This document shows, piece after piece, positions 6,531 through 15,049 of a stretch of 21,423 bases of DNA; position 1 is the first letter of the stretch; each line of letters opens with the position of its first letter. The position numbers were made by a program, and so were the translations under genes. Source of the stretch: a virus; the IMG/VR virus record IMGVR_UViG_3300042540_001487, positions 1 through 21,423 of that record; one strand, written 5' to 3'. The notes under the pieces were generated by a model that had not been told where the DNA came from, searched no databases, and was given only the letters and a program-made list of their open reading frames with translations.

Positions 6531-7171
6531 TGTCAAGGCCGGTTGAATATCAACAACTCTATGACCTGCTCGACGACTTTGGGAGGGGGGTGATAGAGAA
6601 TGCCGTCTCCAATATACGCATCATTCGAAAGATAGGTGGCAAGAACAGAAGACGCAATGCCAGTGGCACGCTTGCAAAGAACCTTAGATTTGACCGGAAG
6701 CTCACGGGCCGCAGTTCATATTTATATTTCTACGCAGGAGGAGAAGCTGAGAAATACGGCGACTTTATCGAGCAGGGTGTTAACGGTACCCAGAAGGCTT
6801 GGGGTAGCCCTTATTCCTTCCGAGGCGGCAAGATACCCATCAGTCCGATTCTCAAATGGATCAAGGTCAAAGGAATCAAGCCTCGCAATGTCGACGACGA
6901 GAATCGCATGAAGCGCTCGCAGTTCACCTCAGCCGAACGAGAGAGCAAGAAGACCGGGAAGGAGATCACTATGGAGAAACTCTACCTCCGAATGGCGGCT
7001 CGCATGGCTAAGAGCATTAGCAAGAAGGGCATCGAGCCAATCTTCTACTTCCGAGATGCCATCGAGACTGAGCTGGACAAGCGTGACGATGACTTCCTCG
7101 ATGCTCTTGAGAAAGCCATCAGCATTCGACTTGAGACTGCATTTGATATAAAGAAAAAATTTAGAACTTAA
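6530..7171 (+). CDS. HK97 gp10-like tail completion / minor tail protein
   Basis: This 213-aa basic protein contains NASGTLAKNLRF, then YGDFIEQGVNGTQKAWGSP and PILKWIKVKGI, a helical region, and GIEPIFYFRDAIETEL near the end. The order (ASGxLxxSL-like strand, YxxFxExG, WIxxKGI, GIxPxxFxxxA) is the usual pattern of gp10-type and related tail-completion proteins, which sit at the head-tail joining end and cap the tube. In canonical phages this gene is near the connector and tube genes; here it sits between fibre and tail-tip genes. The start is set by a one-base overlap with the upstream stop. The family call is from motif memory. Confidence 0.6.
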   Translation: MSRPVEYQQLYDLLDDFGRGVIENAVSNIRIIRKIGGKNRRRNASGTLAKNLRFDRKLTGRSSYLYFYAGGEAEKYGDFIEQGVNGTQKAWGSPYSFRGGKIPISPILKWIKVKGIKPRNVDDENRMKRSQFTSAERESKKTGKEITMEKLYLRMAARMAKSISKKGIEPIFYFRDAIETELDKRDDDFLDALEKAISIRLETAFDIKKKFRT

Positions 7172-7174
7172 GAC

Positions 7175-8470
7175 ATGGCAATCACTATCAATGACCAGCC
7201 GTACGCATTTAGCCCGAGAGGGCAGCGTCTGCTCTTTTATGTGACAAGCACCGAAACTGCACAGCCGGGTTTTCGCTTGAGTGCGGAGGTGCAGGTTGCA
7301 TCCAGTGGTGAGACTTATAACTTCATCTTAAGCGTTGATCCTTATGGAGGAGTCATCTACGACCTTGGGAGTCTGGTCAACCTTCAGAATTATGAGGGCA
7401 ATCCAGATGTCCATTCGGAGGTGGGAGAGAATGCCGAACCACAGGGTGACGGTTGGGAAACCTACACCGTTATATTTGAGGAGATGTGGATTGTTGGTGG
7501 GGTGCTTACTCCTTCCGGCTCACCGTCTGACCCTGTCGAAATCGTAGTGGTTAATGGTTACTATCAGATGAAGGACGGCTATAAGCCGAATGCTAACCTC
7601 GGCAATATCAATGTAAAGTATGCACTCTCCTCGGCAGCAAACTCTCGTGCAATGAGTGATCGCTTTGCCGAAACTCATAACTGGATTAAGCTGCGATCTG
7701 CTTATGTAGGGGCTCCTATACCGGGCAGCATATACATCCCAGTTCGCGAGGCAGACTATGGTCAGCTATTTGTGCCGGGCTCAAACCTGTATCTCGCATC
7801 AAACGCTCTGGATAAATGGAGGGTGACTCTTTATGATAGTGCTGGCACGGCTCACACATGGACCAGTGGATCTTTGACAGGATACACTGTAACTTCTCTT
7901 GGAGCTTACCCAGCAAACTTGAACGATGACCCTACCGTGACCGAGAAGCCAGAAGATTACCCCGGCTGGAGATATTATATTGTGAGCTTGCTCAATGCAT
8001 CCAACAGCACAATTGCGGCTCGCTATGTCTTTTATAACACGGAGGAGTGGGGACAGTGGGACTGTCGATATACACCTGTTCGCCTTGGCTGGGTCAACTC
8101 AAGAGCTGGATGGGATTACTTCAACTTCATCAAGAAGAATGAGATTACTGATTCTATTGAACGCAAACAGTACAAGCGAACCAGATGGAGAGGTGCAGAC
8201 CCGTTTTATTTATCCAGCGACCGGGTGCTTACTGATCGCGAAAACATCGTGACTCAATCGCTGAGTGTGACATCGGACTGGATGCAGGAGAACGAGTACG
8301 TCTTCCTGCGTGGGCTTTTGGTTTCAAATCAAGTTCACATTATAAATGATGACGGTACATTTACGCCGTGCAGTGTGGAGGACACCAGCTTTCTGGAACG
8401 CCGTGAGCGCAATGGCAAACTGTACAATATCCAATTGCAGATTAAATATTCTCAAGATTACTGGACATGA
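7175..8470 (+). CDS. Large conserved tail / tail-tip protein, 431 aa
   Basis: The protein starts MAITINDQPYAFSPRGQRLLFYV and is beta-rich with many aromatic residues. A conserved-looking core is RLGWVNSRAGWDYFNF, followed by KQYKRTRW and a C-terminal region ending QIKYSQDYWT. I recall proteins with the GWVNxxGGWDYFxF motif in Bacteroidota phages and prophages directly before the next large tail protein. They have no experimental function known to me; a tail-tip or baseplate ring is the natural guess. It overlaps the next gene by ATGA (8467-8470), which suggests matched production of the two. No signal peptide or membrane segment. Confidence 0.65.
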   Translation: MAITINDQPYAFSPRGQRLLFYVTSTETAQPGFRLSAEVQVASSGETYNFILSVDPYGGVIYDLGSLVNLQNYEGNPDVHSEVGENAEPQGDGWETYTVIFEEMWIVGGVLTPSGSPSDPVEIVVVNGYYQMKDGYKPNANLGNINVKYALSSAANSRAMSDRFAETHNWIKLRSAYVGAPIPGSIYIPVREADYGQLFVPGSNLYLASNALDKWRVTLYDSAGTAHTWTSGSLTGYTVTSLGAYPANLNDDPTVTEKPEDYPGWRYYIVSLLNASNSTIAARYVFYNTEEWGQWDCRYTPVRLGWVNSRAGWDYFNFIKKNEITDSIERKQYKRTRWRGADPFYLSSDRVLTDRENIVTQSLSVTSDWMQENEYVFLRGLLVSNQVHIINDDGTFTPCSVEDTSFLERRERNGKLYNIQLQIKYSQDYWT

Positions 8471-11400
8471 ACGCAGAGGTAGAATTAATAGTTAAGACCG
8501 GTGTTGCCCAATGGTACACCAGCGGACTTACCGGAATCAATACAACGCTTCAGAAGATATATTTGGACGCGACTGCGGCTCCTTGGCTCGGCGTTGATTT
8601 ATATCAGCAACTCATCGACGAGAATCTGGACGTGCAGGTCTATGACTCAGGAAACAATCTACTCCAGACCGTTACAATCAGCGCGGGAAGTATATTTGAA
8701 ACCAGCGGGACACTTTCGTACTTAAGCCTCACTCCGGAAGCGATAGCCACTGGAACATATTTCATGTTTGTTATTGGTCAAGACTCCTCAACTGTGCTTG
8801 AGCTTTATCTTAATGAGACCATCTCTCAGAACTGGCGGTTCTCGGATCTTCAGACCTTTGATGCGCTCGGATCATTCTCAAGGCAGTTTAGAATCCCGGC
8901 AACAAATAATAACTGCAAAGCCATCGGATATCTTAACGACGTGAATTTCAATGGCGACATTGATTATTTGCAAACGAAACTACCTGCCGAAATCAGGGTG
9001 CAGACTCTTCCTATCGCTGCTGGTTATATTCGGGTCATGAGTGTTATAACTCAGGCAGCCAAGCTCGCAGACTTTGAGGTTACCTTTTATGCCGAGAGCC
9101 CAGACCTGTTCACCAAGGTGGCAGGAAAGAAGCTTAAAGATATTGAAGCTCTGCAAAGTTTAAATGTGCCTCTTGATTATAATGAAGTAGTCGGAGCCAG
9201 CGGTTACCCATACCTATATTCACTCAGTGACTATGGCCAGAAGTGGGACCAGACTGGTACGGTTGGATCACGCAGTATTTATACCACATCAATATTTGGA
9301 GCACCCCGAGCTGGCGACTTGACCCCGTCACTGAACTGGCAGTGGATATTTCAACAGATAATGAGTGAGGCTGGTTTCACGTATACCGGAACCATTCTGG
9401 ATAATGCTCTGTTTAAATACTACGCTCCTTGGCTCAACGCAAAGAACATTAAATATGTCGATAGCGTCCAGAGTTATGCTTTCAAGATATACAATAATGC
9501 GCCCATCTCGATGGCGGTTAACACTCAATACTCTTGGGCATCGACAGCTGAGACCTTTGACAATGGATCCACTGTGGTTGGTAATACCTTCACGGCTCCA
9601 ATAACAGGTGTTTACACTTTTCGTTATTGGTATACTTTCACAAGTCCATCTCAACCGACCGGGATTAACTTCAGGTTCTTTTTCCAAAATGTAACCACTG
9701 GCGCTTTGGTGCAAATCAATGAGACGGTGATTGTTGCGGGGACAAATAACTGGGACTCAACTAATCAAGCTCCACCTTTTTTCCTTTCAGCTGGAGATCA
9801 ATTTCGTGTTGTATACATAGCGGTCAGCGCTGGTGTCGTTCTCAAGGATGGAGTCAGTTACACTACCGGAACAGGTCTGGAGCTTATCGATATTGACTTC
9901 ATGGACGGAGCGACCATCGATTGGGCAGGAAACGCACCGGATGTAACTCAAAGTGATTTTTTGAGGGACGTTTTAAATATGCACTGCTGTGTTATTGTAC
10001 CGGACCGCATCGAGCCTAACAAATTAATCATTTCACCAATTTCAGATTATGTAGAAACTGGTGCTGATCGTGACTGGAGTAAAAAACTGGATGTCTCCAA
10101 AGACATCGTTTTGACCAACACCAGTGATTATCAAAACAAAAGATTGACCTTTACCTATAGTGAAGGCGAAGATTACTTTTCTGGGATTTACAAAAAACTG
10201 GGTCGCATCTACGGTGATTACAAAATTGAAAACTACACAGTCAGCGAGACAGATGTTCCAAATGACTTTGCAAGTGATAGCGAACAGAAAATTGAACTGG
10301 TGACTCAATCAACGCCCAGCAATTATATTAAAGGCACCAGTGTTGTCATACCCAAGTTTGTGGATGAGGAGGGTAACTTTATCAGTCCTAAACTGCGGTG
10401 CTTGTTTCATGCGGGTGATTTCCAGATGACTTTATTTGATTTCAGTACAAGCCTTCCAGACACAAGTTATGTTGTACCGGTGCTAAATCACTATGAGTTG
10501 ATTCAACCATTGTTTACTTCGCTTGATTTGAACTGGGCTCCTGAGGTGCCTCTTTATATTCAAGGTATTAATCCGGTGAACAACCTCTTCAACGTCTACT
10601 GGAGGGAGTATCTCAATCAGCTCTACTCCCCTAACGCTCGTATCATGGAGGCTTACTTCGCTCTTGATTTAACCGACATCCTTAACTTCACTTTTGCTGA
10701 TCGCATCTGGGTAGTTAATGCTTGGTGGAGAATTCTGGAAATCAGTGACTATAAGATTGGCAGTGGTGAAGTCACAAAGGTCGTGCTCTTAAAACTAATC
10801 GATGCGGTTCCAGAAACTACAGCAATACCGGATGGAGCTGATGCTGGAGGTGTCATCGAGTTTGTTGACGGAGCTGGAGATCCAGTATCTGGAACACAGG
10901 ACGCATGCGAGCGTTACGGTTACACTTGGGATCCTGTGACTCAGTCCTGTTACGCCTTCACCTCGCAACCTCAAAACACCAGCTCCGCTGTAACCAGCAA
11001 AGCTACAGGTCGAAGTACAAACGAGGTGAAGAACGCATCGAACACGATTGTCATGACCGACAAGCTCGACAATGATACGACCAATGTCTACACGCTGGCT
11101 GTGGGTACCGACATCACGCTTGCGGCTGACAATACCTCAAGCTTTGCGGTTGGTGAAAAATTAACTCAGGACGGCAGTGGTGGTGTGGCTATGTTAGGCA
11201 AGAACGTCTACACTGAGAACTCAGGAATACATATGGGCGGTGGCTATCGTGACGGCGATTCTACTAATAATGAATCAGGCTGGGCACAGAGCGGGACTAT
11301 TATATTACACCGTCGTCACACTTTCACGGCACATGCTGAAACTACTGAGCTCTTTATCAATGGTATCTCAGGAGCTCGCATATCAATACCAGATGAGTCA

Positions 11401-11682
11401 CTATGGAGCACTATTATAAATGTGACTGCTGTCGATACTTCCGGCACTTATTATTATACAGCACAATTGAATTATGGCATAATGATATCAGGAGGACTTG
11501 CGTATAGTCAAGGAGTTGATATTATGCTTGAGCAAGGATCAACGGGTTCTTATACTTTCGGTTTTGGAATAGATCCGGATCCACTAGGCATGAAAATAAG
11601 ATTCAAAATATTGGGCTCGACCTTCCCTATCACTCTCGTATTGACTGCATCAGTATTATATCAACAATCCAGAATATCATGA
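8467..11682 (+). CDS. Large tail-tip / baseplate protein with inserted jelly-roll-like and C-terminal fibre-like domains
   Basis: A 1071-aa protein, the largest in the window. An N-terminal module contains FDALGSFSRQFRIPATNNN, then a stretch with FYAESPDLF and LKDIEALQSLN; this is a recurrent core in Bacteroidota phage tail proteins. About residues 355-465 hold an extra beta-sandwich with GNTFTAPITGVYTFRYWYTF and FFLSAGDQFRV, a pattern like C1q/TNF-type jelly rolls. A paired-cysteine motif DACERYGYTWDPVTQSCY lies at about 812-829. The last 190 residues are glycine/serine-rich and fibre-like, ending LTASVLYQQSRIS. It probably forms the tip hub that contacts the cell surface. The call as tail-tip protein is firm from context; the domain names are inference. 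Confidence 0.7.
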   Translation: MNAEVELIVKTGVAQWYTSGLTGINTTLQKIYLDATAAPWLGVDLYQQLIDENLDVQVYDSGNNLLQTVTISAGSIFETSGTLSYLSLTPEAIATGTYFMFVIGQDSSTVLELYLNETISQNWRFSDLQTFDALGSFSRQFRIPATNNNCKAIGYLNDVNFNGDIDYLQTKLPAEIRVQTLPIAAGYIRVMSVITQAAKLADFEVTFYAESPDLFTKVAGKKLKDIEALQSLNVPLDYNEVVGASGYPYLYSLSDYGQKWDQTGTVGSRSIYTTSIFGAPRAGDLTPSLNWQWIFQQIMSEAGFTYTGTILDNALFKYYAPWLNAKNIKYVDSVQSYAFKIYNNAPISMAVNTQYSWASTAETFDNGSTVVGNTFTAPITGVYTFRYWYTFTSPSQPTGINFRFFFQNVTTGALVQINETVIVAGTNNWDSTNQAPPFFLSAGDQFRVVYIAVSAGVVLKDGVSYTTGTGLELIDIDFMDGATIDWAGNAPDVTQSDFLRDVLNMHCCVIVPDRIEPNKLIISPISDYVETGADRDWSKKLDVSKDIVLTNTSDYQNKRLTFTYSEGEDYFSGIYKKLGRIYGDYKIENYTVSETDVPNDFASDSEQKIELVTQSTPSNYIKGTSVVIPKFVDEEGNFISPKLRCLFHAGDFQMTLFDFSTSLPDTSYVVPVLNHYELIQPLFTSLDLNWAPEVPLYIQGINPVNNLFNVYWREYLNQLYSPNARIMEAYFALDLTDILNFTFADRIWVVNAWWRILEISDYKIGSGEVTKVVLLKLIDAVPETTAIPDGADAGGVIEFVDGAGDPVSGTQDACERYGYTWDPVTQSCYAFTSQPQNTSSAVTSKATGRSTNEVKNASNTIVMTDKLDNDTTNVYTLAVGTDITLAADNTSSFAVGEKLTQDGSGGVAMLGKNVYTENSGIHMGGGYRDGDSTNNESGWAQSGTIILHRRHTFTAHAETTELFINGISGARISIPDESLWSTIINVTAVDTSGTYYYTAQLNYGIMISGGLAYSQGVDIMLEQGSTGSYTFGFGIDPDPLGMKIRFKILGSTFPITLVLTASVLYQQSRIS

Positions 11683-11861
11683 ACACTAACCACGATACAA
11701 TCACTCCGCTCCTTCATTTGATCAAGGCCGGATATAAGACCAATACCGGAGAGCGTCACCTCAAAGGTCGACGTCTGGCTCTATTCTACTTGACCAAGTG
11801 GAGTATTGCCATTAGTATTTGGGCGCTGCTTTCTTTTATCACTTACCTCATAATCACATAA
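11679..11861 (+). CDS. Small single-pass membrane protein, 60 aa
   Basis: The first half is hydrophilic (MNTNHDTITPLLHLIKAGYK, then a basic GRRLALFYLTKW), and residues about 42-59 form one hydrophobic segment (ISIWALLSFITYLII) at the extreme C-terminus. The start overlaps the preceding stop as ATGA, and it ends just before the tape measure, so it is embedded in the tail translation unit. The positive residues before the segment predict a cytoplasmic N-terminus. Function unknown: a holin-like, superinfection or tail-injection accessory role are all possible and none is shown. Confidence 0.65.
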   Translation: MNTNHDTITPLLHLIKAGYKTNTGERHLKGRRLALFYLTKWSIAISIWALLSFITYLIIT

Positions 11862-11862
11862 G

Positions 11863-14364
11863 ATGTCAAAAAAATATATAATAGAACTTGAAACCAAAGC
11901 GGATGGTACCATTGGCACTCTGAATGATGTAGCCAAGGGTCTCGAATCGGTGGCAAATGCTGAAAAGAAGGTCGCAGATAATACCGAGGACGTCACGGTT
12001 CAGCTCGCCAAGTTACGCGAGCAGTTACAGAACACAGATGTCAAGAGCGACCAGTATAAGGAGCTCACTGAGCAATATAAAAAGCTCGGTGGTAGTCTTG
12101 ACGACCTTATACCTAAGACAACAAACCTAAAGCAAGAGCAGCGAGAACTTCGAAAAGCACTGCAAGCAGGACAAGAAGCGCTCGGGACCGAGAAGTATAC
12201 ACAGCTTACGCGGCGACTCGGAGAGGTCAATGATCAGTTGAAGGACATCGCGGAGAGTGCGGGTCAAAACGCAGGACCGCCTTTAGAGAACCTTCAACGC
12301 ATCAGCGGTGGACTTGCAGATAGATTGTCAACACTTGATTTTGAAGGACTCAATCAAGACATTCTGAATATTGCCGGAAACGTCAAGAGCTTCTCGTTTA
12401 AAGGGATTATTGATGGAGTCAAAGGTCTTGGCACTGCCTTCTCTGCTTTAGGAAAAGCTCTTCTTGCCAATCCTATATTCGCTATCGCTGCGGCAATTGC
12501 GGCCATTGGTGTAGCTATTGCAGCTTTTCTTTCGAGTCAGCAGGAAGCTATAGAGAAACAGAATGAAGCCATTGATAAAAACACAGAGCGCCGTAAAAAT
12601 AACGAGCGTCTGGCTTTTGCTCAAGCAGAAGGTAACACTAAAAAATTAACCGAGCTCAGGCTACAATCAAATAAAAAAGATCTTGATGACACTCAGGCTA
12701 AAATTAATAACATACTTGGATATCAGAAGCGTTATGGGTACCTGACTGAGCAGCAGGAAAAAGATCTTGCTGACCTTCGTGATAAATACCGTCAACAAGA
12801 AATTGACCGGGAGCTCATTAAAATTGAAGCTATCAATGCACTGAATGCTCGCCGGATAACTTTACAGGAGGAGTTTGAACTTCGCAATCTTGATGATCGC
12901 CAACAGTCAGAGGCATTGTTAACTCGCGAGTATGTTAAGCAAGAAGAGGAGCTCCGGAAACTTGGTGGTACTGCGGAGGACTTCGATAAGCTCGGTGAAG
13001 TATTCGCCACAAAAATAAAGAAGCTTCGTGATGGTTTTGCCGATGCAGACAGGTCGGCATCAAGGTCAGCTGCTGAAAGCGCAAAGAGTAAACGCGAGGC
13101 AATCAAAGCTGAACAGGACGCAGTAAATGAAGCGATCAAGTCAGCACAGATTGAACTCGAAGCGAGCACAAAAAGCGCCCAGCAACGAGAGCTCGATGCG
13201 GTCGCTGCTAAATACACAGCACTCACGGATCAAGCAAAGAAAGCAAAGGTGGACACGGCCCAGATCGTCGAGCTACAAGCAAAGGAGGAGCAGGCTATTC
13301 GTGACCGCTATACCAAAGAAGAGCAGGCAGCGGCTGACACAATTAACAAGGAGCGCCTAGCTACAGCGCAAAGCATAGCTGAACAAGCACGGAAATCAGT
13401 GGCCGATCAAAAAGGGCTCGAGCTTGCTGAATTACTGAAAAAGTATGTGGAGGAGAAGGCTCTGCTTAAACAACAAGGAATCGATACAACTGCACTGACA
13501 GAACAGTACGAAAAGCAGCGAAAAGAGGTTGTTGATAAATATGCAGCCGAGGCAGCTAATAAAGAGAAGGATCGACAAGAAGCTGTACTCCAAGCACAGA
13601 CTGCCGGGTTGAGTGCAAGACAACAGGCACTTGCATTTGAGCTGGCGAGCCTTAAGGCTGACTATGAAGCGCGCATTGCACTGGCTAAAAAGTACGGAGA
13701 GGATGTGACTGCTTTGGAAGAGGAGTACACTGATAAGCAAAAGCAAGCTCGGATTAAAGCAGCTTTAGATACTGTGACTGCATGGGCAGACGCAGCAGCA
13801 AATGCTATCGATGCATTGACTTCTTTAAACGAGGCAAAGAGCGTTGAACTTGCTGGCAAGCTGAGTGATCTTGACAAGGAAATTGAAAATGCTCGAACCG
13901 TCCAGCAAAGGAATGATTTAATTAAACGAAGAGCTGTCATTGAAGCTGAACAGCGTCGAGCGTTTGAAAAGAACAAAAAATTACAAATTGCAGCTGCAAT
14001 TGTAAACACAGCGGCAGCAGCTGTCACTGCATTTGGATCACAGTTAATTGTGGGCGACCCGACCAGCTTTATTCGAGGTGGTATTGCCGCAGCAGCCGCA
14101 GCCGCAGCCGGAGCTTTGCAAATTGCCAAAATAAAGAACACGCAGTTTGAAGCCAGCACTCCTCCATCGAGCACTAATATACCTGAGCCAAGCTCTGGTT
14201 CTTCTGGAAATACAGAGGCAACTACTCCTGCCTTTAATCCATTAGCACTGGACTTTTTAAAGAACCGACCGGATCAGGAAATGCCTCGTGCTTATGTGCT
14301 TGCTGGTGATGTTCAGAAATCTACTGAGGCTCGTGAAAGAGTTGAGGAGCTTGCCCGACTTTAA
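11863..14364 (+). CDS. Tail tape measure protein
   Basis: An 833-aa protein that is mostly long charged alpha-helix and coiled coil, the hallmark of tape measures, which set tail length and are ejected during DNA entry. The N-terminus (KYIIELETKADGTIG) and following helices lead to a hydrophobic segment at about 190-223 (LLANPIFAIAAAIAAIG), then coiled coil from about 225 to 640. A second alanine-rich hydrophobic region lies at about 705-758, partly encoded by tandem GCAGCC repeats near 14088-14110. The last 70 residues are Pro/Ser-rich. By the rule of thumb of about 0.15 nm per residue the tail would be near 125 nm. No lysozyme or peptidase domain was recognised. Confidence 0.9.
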   Translation: MSKKYIIELETKADGTIGTLNDVAKGLESVANAEKKVADNTEDVTVQLAKLREQLQNTDVKSDQYKELTEQYKKLGGSLDDLIPKTTNLKQEQRELRKALQAGQEALGTEKYTQLTRRLGEVNDQLKDIAESAGQNAGPPLENLQRISGGLADRLSTLDFEGLNQDILNIAGNVKSFSFKGIIDGVKGLGTAFSALGKALLANPIFAIAAAIAAIGVAIAAFLSSQQEAIEKQNEAIDKNTERRKNNERLAFAQAEGNTKKLTELRLQSNKKDLDDTQAKINNILGYQKRYGYLTEQQEKDLADLRDKYRQQEIDRELIKIEAINALNARRITLQEEFELRNLDDRQQSEALLTREYVKQEEELRKLGGTAEDFDKLGEVFATKIKKLRDGFADADRSASRSAAESAKSKREAIKAEQDAVNEAIKSAQIELEASTKSAQQRELDAVAAKYTALTDQAKKAKVDTAQIVELQAKEEQAIRDRYTKEEQAAADTINKERLATAQSIAEQARKSVADQKGLELAELLKKYVEEKALLKQQGIDTTALTEQYEKQRKEVVDKYAAEAANKEKDRQEAVLQAQTAGLSARQQALAFELASLKADYEARIALAKKYGEDVTALEEEYTDKQKQARIKAALDTVTAWADAAANAIDALTSLNEAKSVELAGKLSDLDKEIENARTVQQRNDLIKRRAVIEAEQRRAFEKNKKLQIAAAIVNTAAAAVTAFGSQLIVGDPTSFIRGGIAAAAAAAAGALQIAKIKNTQFEASTPPSSTNIPEPSSGSSGNTEATTPAFNPLALDFLKNRPDQEMPRAYVLAGDVQKSTEARERVEELARL

Positions 14365-14394
14365 ATAAAAGAGCCGCTCACGTTTGAACGGCTC
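14363..14394 (-). terminator. Leftward rho-independent terminator
   Basis: Read on the minus strand, 14394-14371 forms a 10-bp stem (GAGCCGTTCA with TGAGCGGCTC, one G-U pair) closed by the loop AACG, followed at once by TTTTATTT (14370-14363). On the plus strand the same stem has a C-A mismatch and no T tract, so the signal points left. It lies at the end of the tape measure gene, 649 bases beyond the stop of the leftward gene ending at 15043, and is the only leftward terminator candidate I noticed for that gene. Confidence 0.7.
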
Positions 14395-14470
14395 CCTCCA
14401 TACCCTAAATGACTATCTTGCACTAGTCTTATAGTCGAGACTAATATATTACAAATAATAAAAAATAGAC
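14395..14470. promoter_or_regulatory. Intergenic region with repeated GACTA/TAGTC sites before the head operon
   Basis: This short gap holds four copies of one pentamer in alternating orientation: GACTA 14411-14415, TAGTC 14424-14428, TAGTC 14432-14436 and GACTA 14439-14443, plus the palindrome ACTAGT at 14422-14427. Two six-base pairings are possible (14411-14416 with 14431-14436, or 14424-14429 with 14438-14443). An AT-rich stretch then runs to the protease start at 14471. This looks like an operator or promoter region for the head genes. I found no good match to the Bacteroidota promoter consensus here, so the exact role is unresolved. Confidence 0.4.
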
Positions 14471-15049
14471 ATGCAAAAGAAAAAAGTTATGAAGTGCGTC
14501 ATTGACGACAACATGAAGCTCGGGGTGCAGGCGATAAGTTTAGTAGAGTTTCCAGCCATAGAGACCAATTGGGTAGCATTAAATGAGGTGAAGCTCTCAG
14601 CGGTAAGCGAGGACCGCCGGATGCTTTATGGCCCAGCACTAATACCTGAAAAGTACATCTTACGCATTGATCAACAGACAGGCGAAGAATACTACATCTA
14701 CTTTGATAAAGACACAGTCTACAAGTGCGCTCACCAGTTCATGCTAAAAAACCTGCACCATAATCACACGCTGGAGCATGAGCATAAAGTTAATGGTTGC
14801 ACTGTCGTGGAGACATGGTTAAAAGAAGATGAAAACGACAAGAGCACACATCTTGGCATTGATGTCCCGGTAGGCACTTGGCTTGTTGGGAGCTATGTAC
14901 AAAACGACGACCTTTGGGAAGAGGTAAAACTCGGCAAGGTTAAAGGCTTCAGCATTGAAGGTATCTTTGACCACATGGTTGCAGAGCTCAGCAGTTCAAC
15001 TGAGGACTTGTTTGTGAAGGCATTGATGAATGCTTTGAATGATCAGTAA
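14471..15049 (+). CDS. Phage prohead protease, XkdF-like (Peptidase_S78_2 type)
   Basis: A 192-aa protein with FPAIETNWVALNEVKL early, GPALIPEKYILR (54-65), YYIYFDKDTV, then LEHEH (101-105), VVETW (112-116), VPVGTW (132-137) and GKVKGFSIEG (155-164). This order is that of the XkdF-like phage serine protease family, in which a His in the central motif and the Ser in the GFSxEG motif are the likely catalytic residues; both are present. It would mature the capsid by trimming scaffold and shell proteins. It is the first gene of the head group. Its 3' end overlaps the convergent leftward gene by 7 bases, and the scaffold gene it should work with is 1.15 kb away. Confidence 0.85.
   Translation: MQKKKVMKCVIDDNMKLGVQAISLVEFPAIETNWVALNEVKLSAVSEDRRMLYGPALIPEKYILRIDQQTGEEYYIYFDKDTVYKCAHQFMLKNLHHNHTLEHEHKVNGCTVVETWLKEDENDKSTHLGIDVPVGTWLVGSYVQNDDLWEEVKLGKVKGFSIEGIFDHMVAELSSSTEDLFVKALMNALNDQ

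Noticed and set aside
14088-14110. Tandem GCAGCC repeats in the tape measure
   Set aside because: They encode an alanine run in a normal hydrophobic segment; not a separate repeat element.
13662-14174. 170-aa minus-strand open frame opposite the tape measure
   Set aside because: Alanine/serine-rich complement of helical coding sequence, no start context or neighbours.
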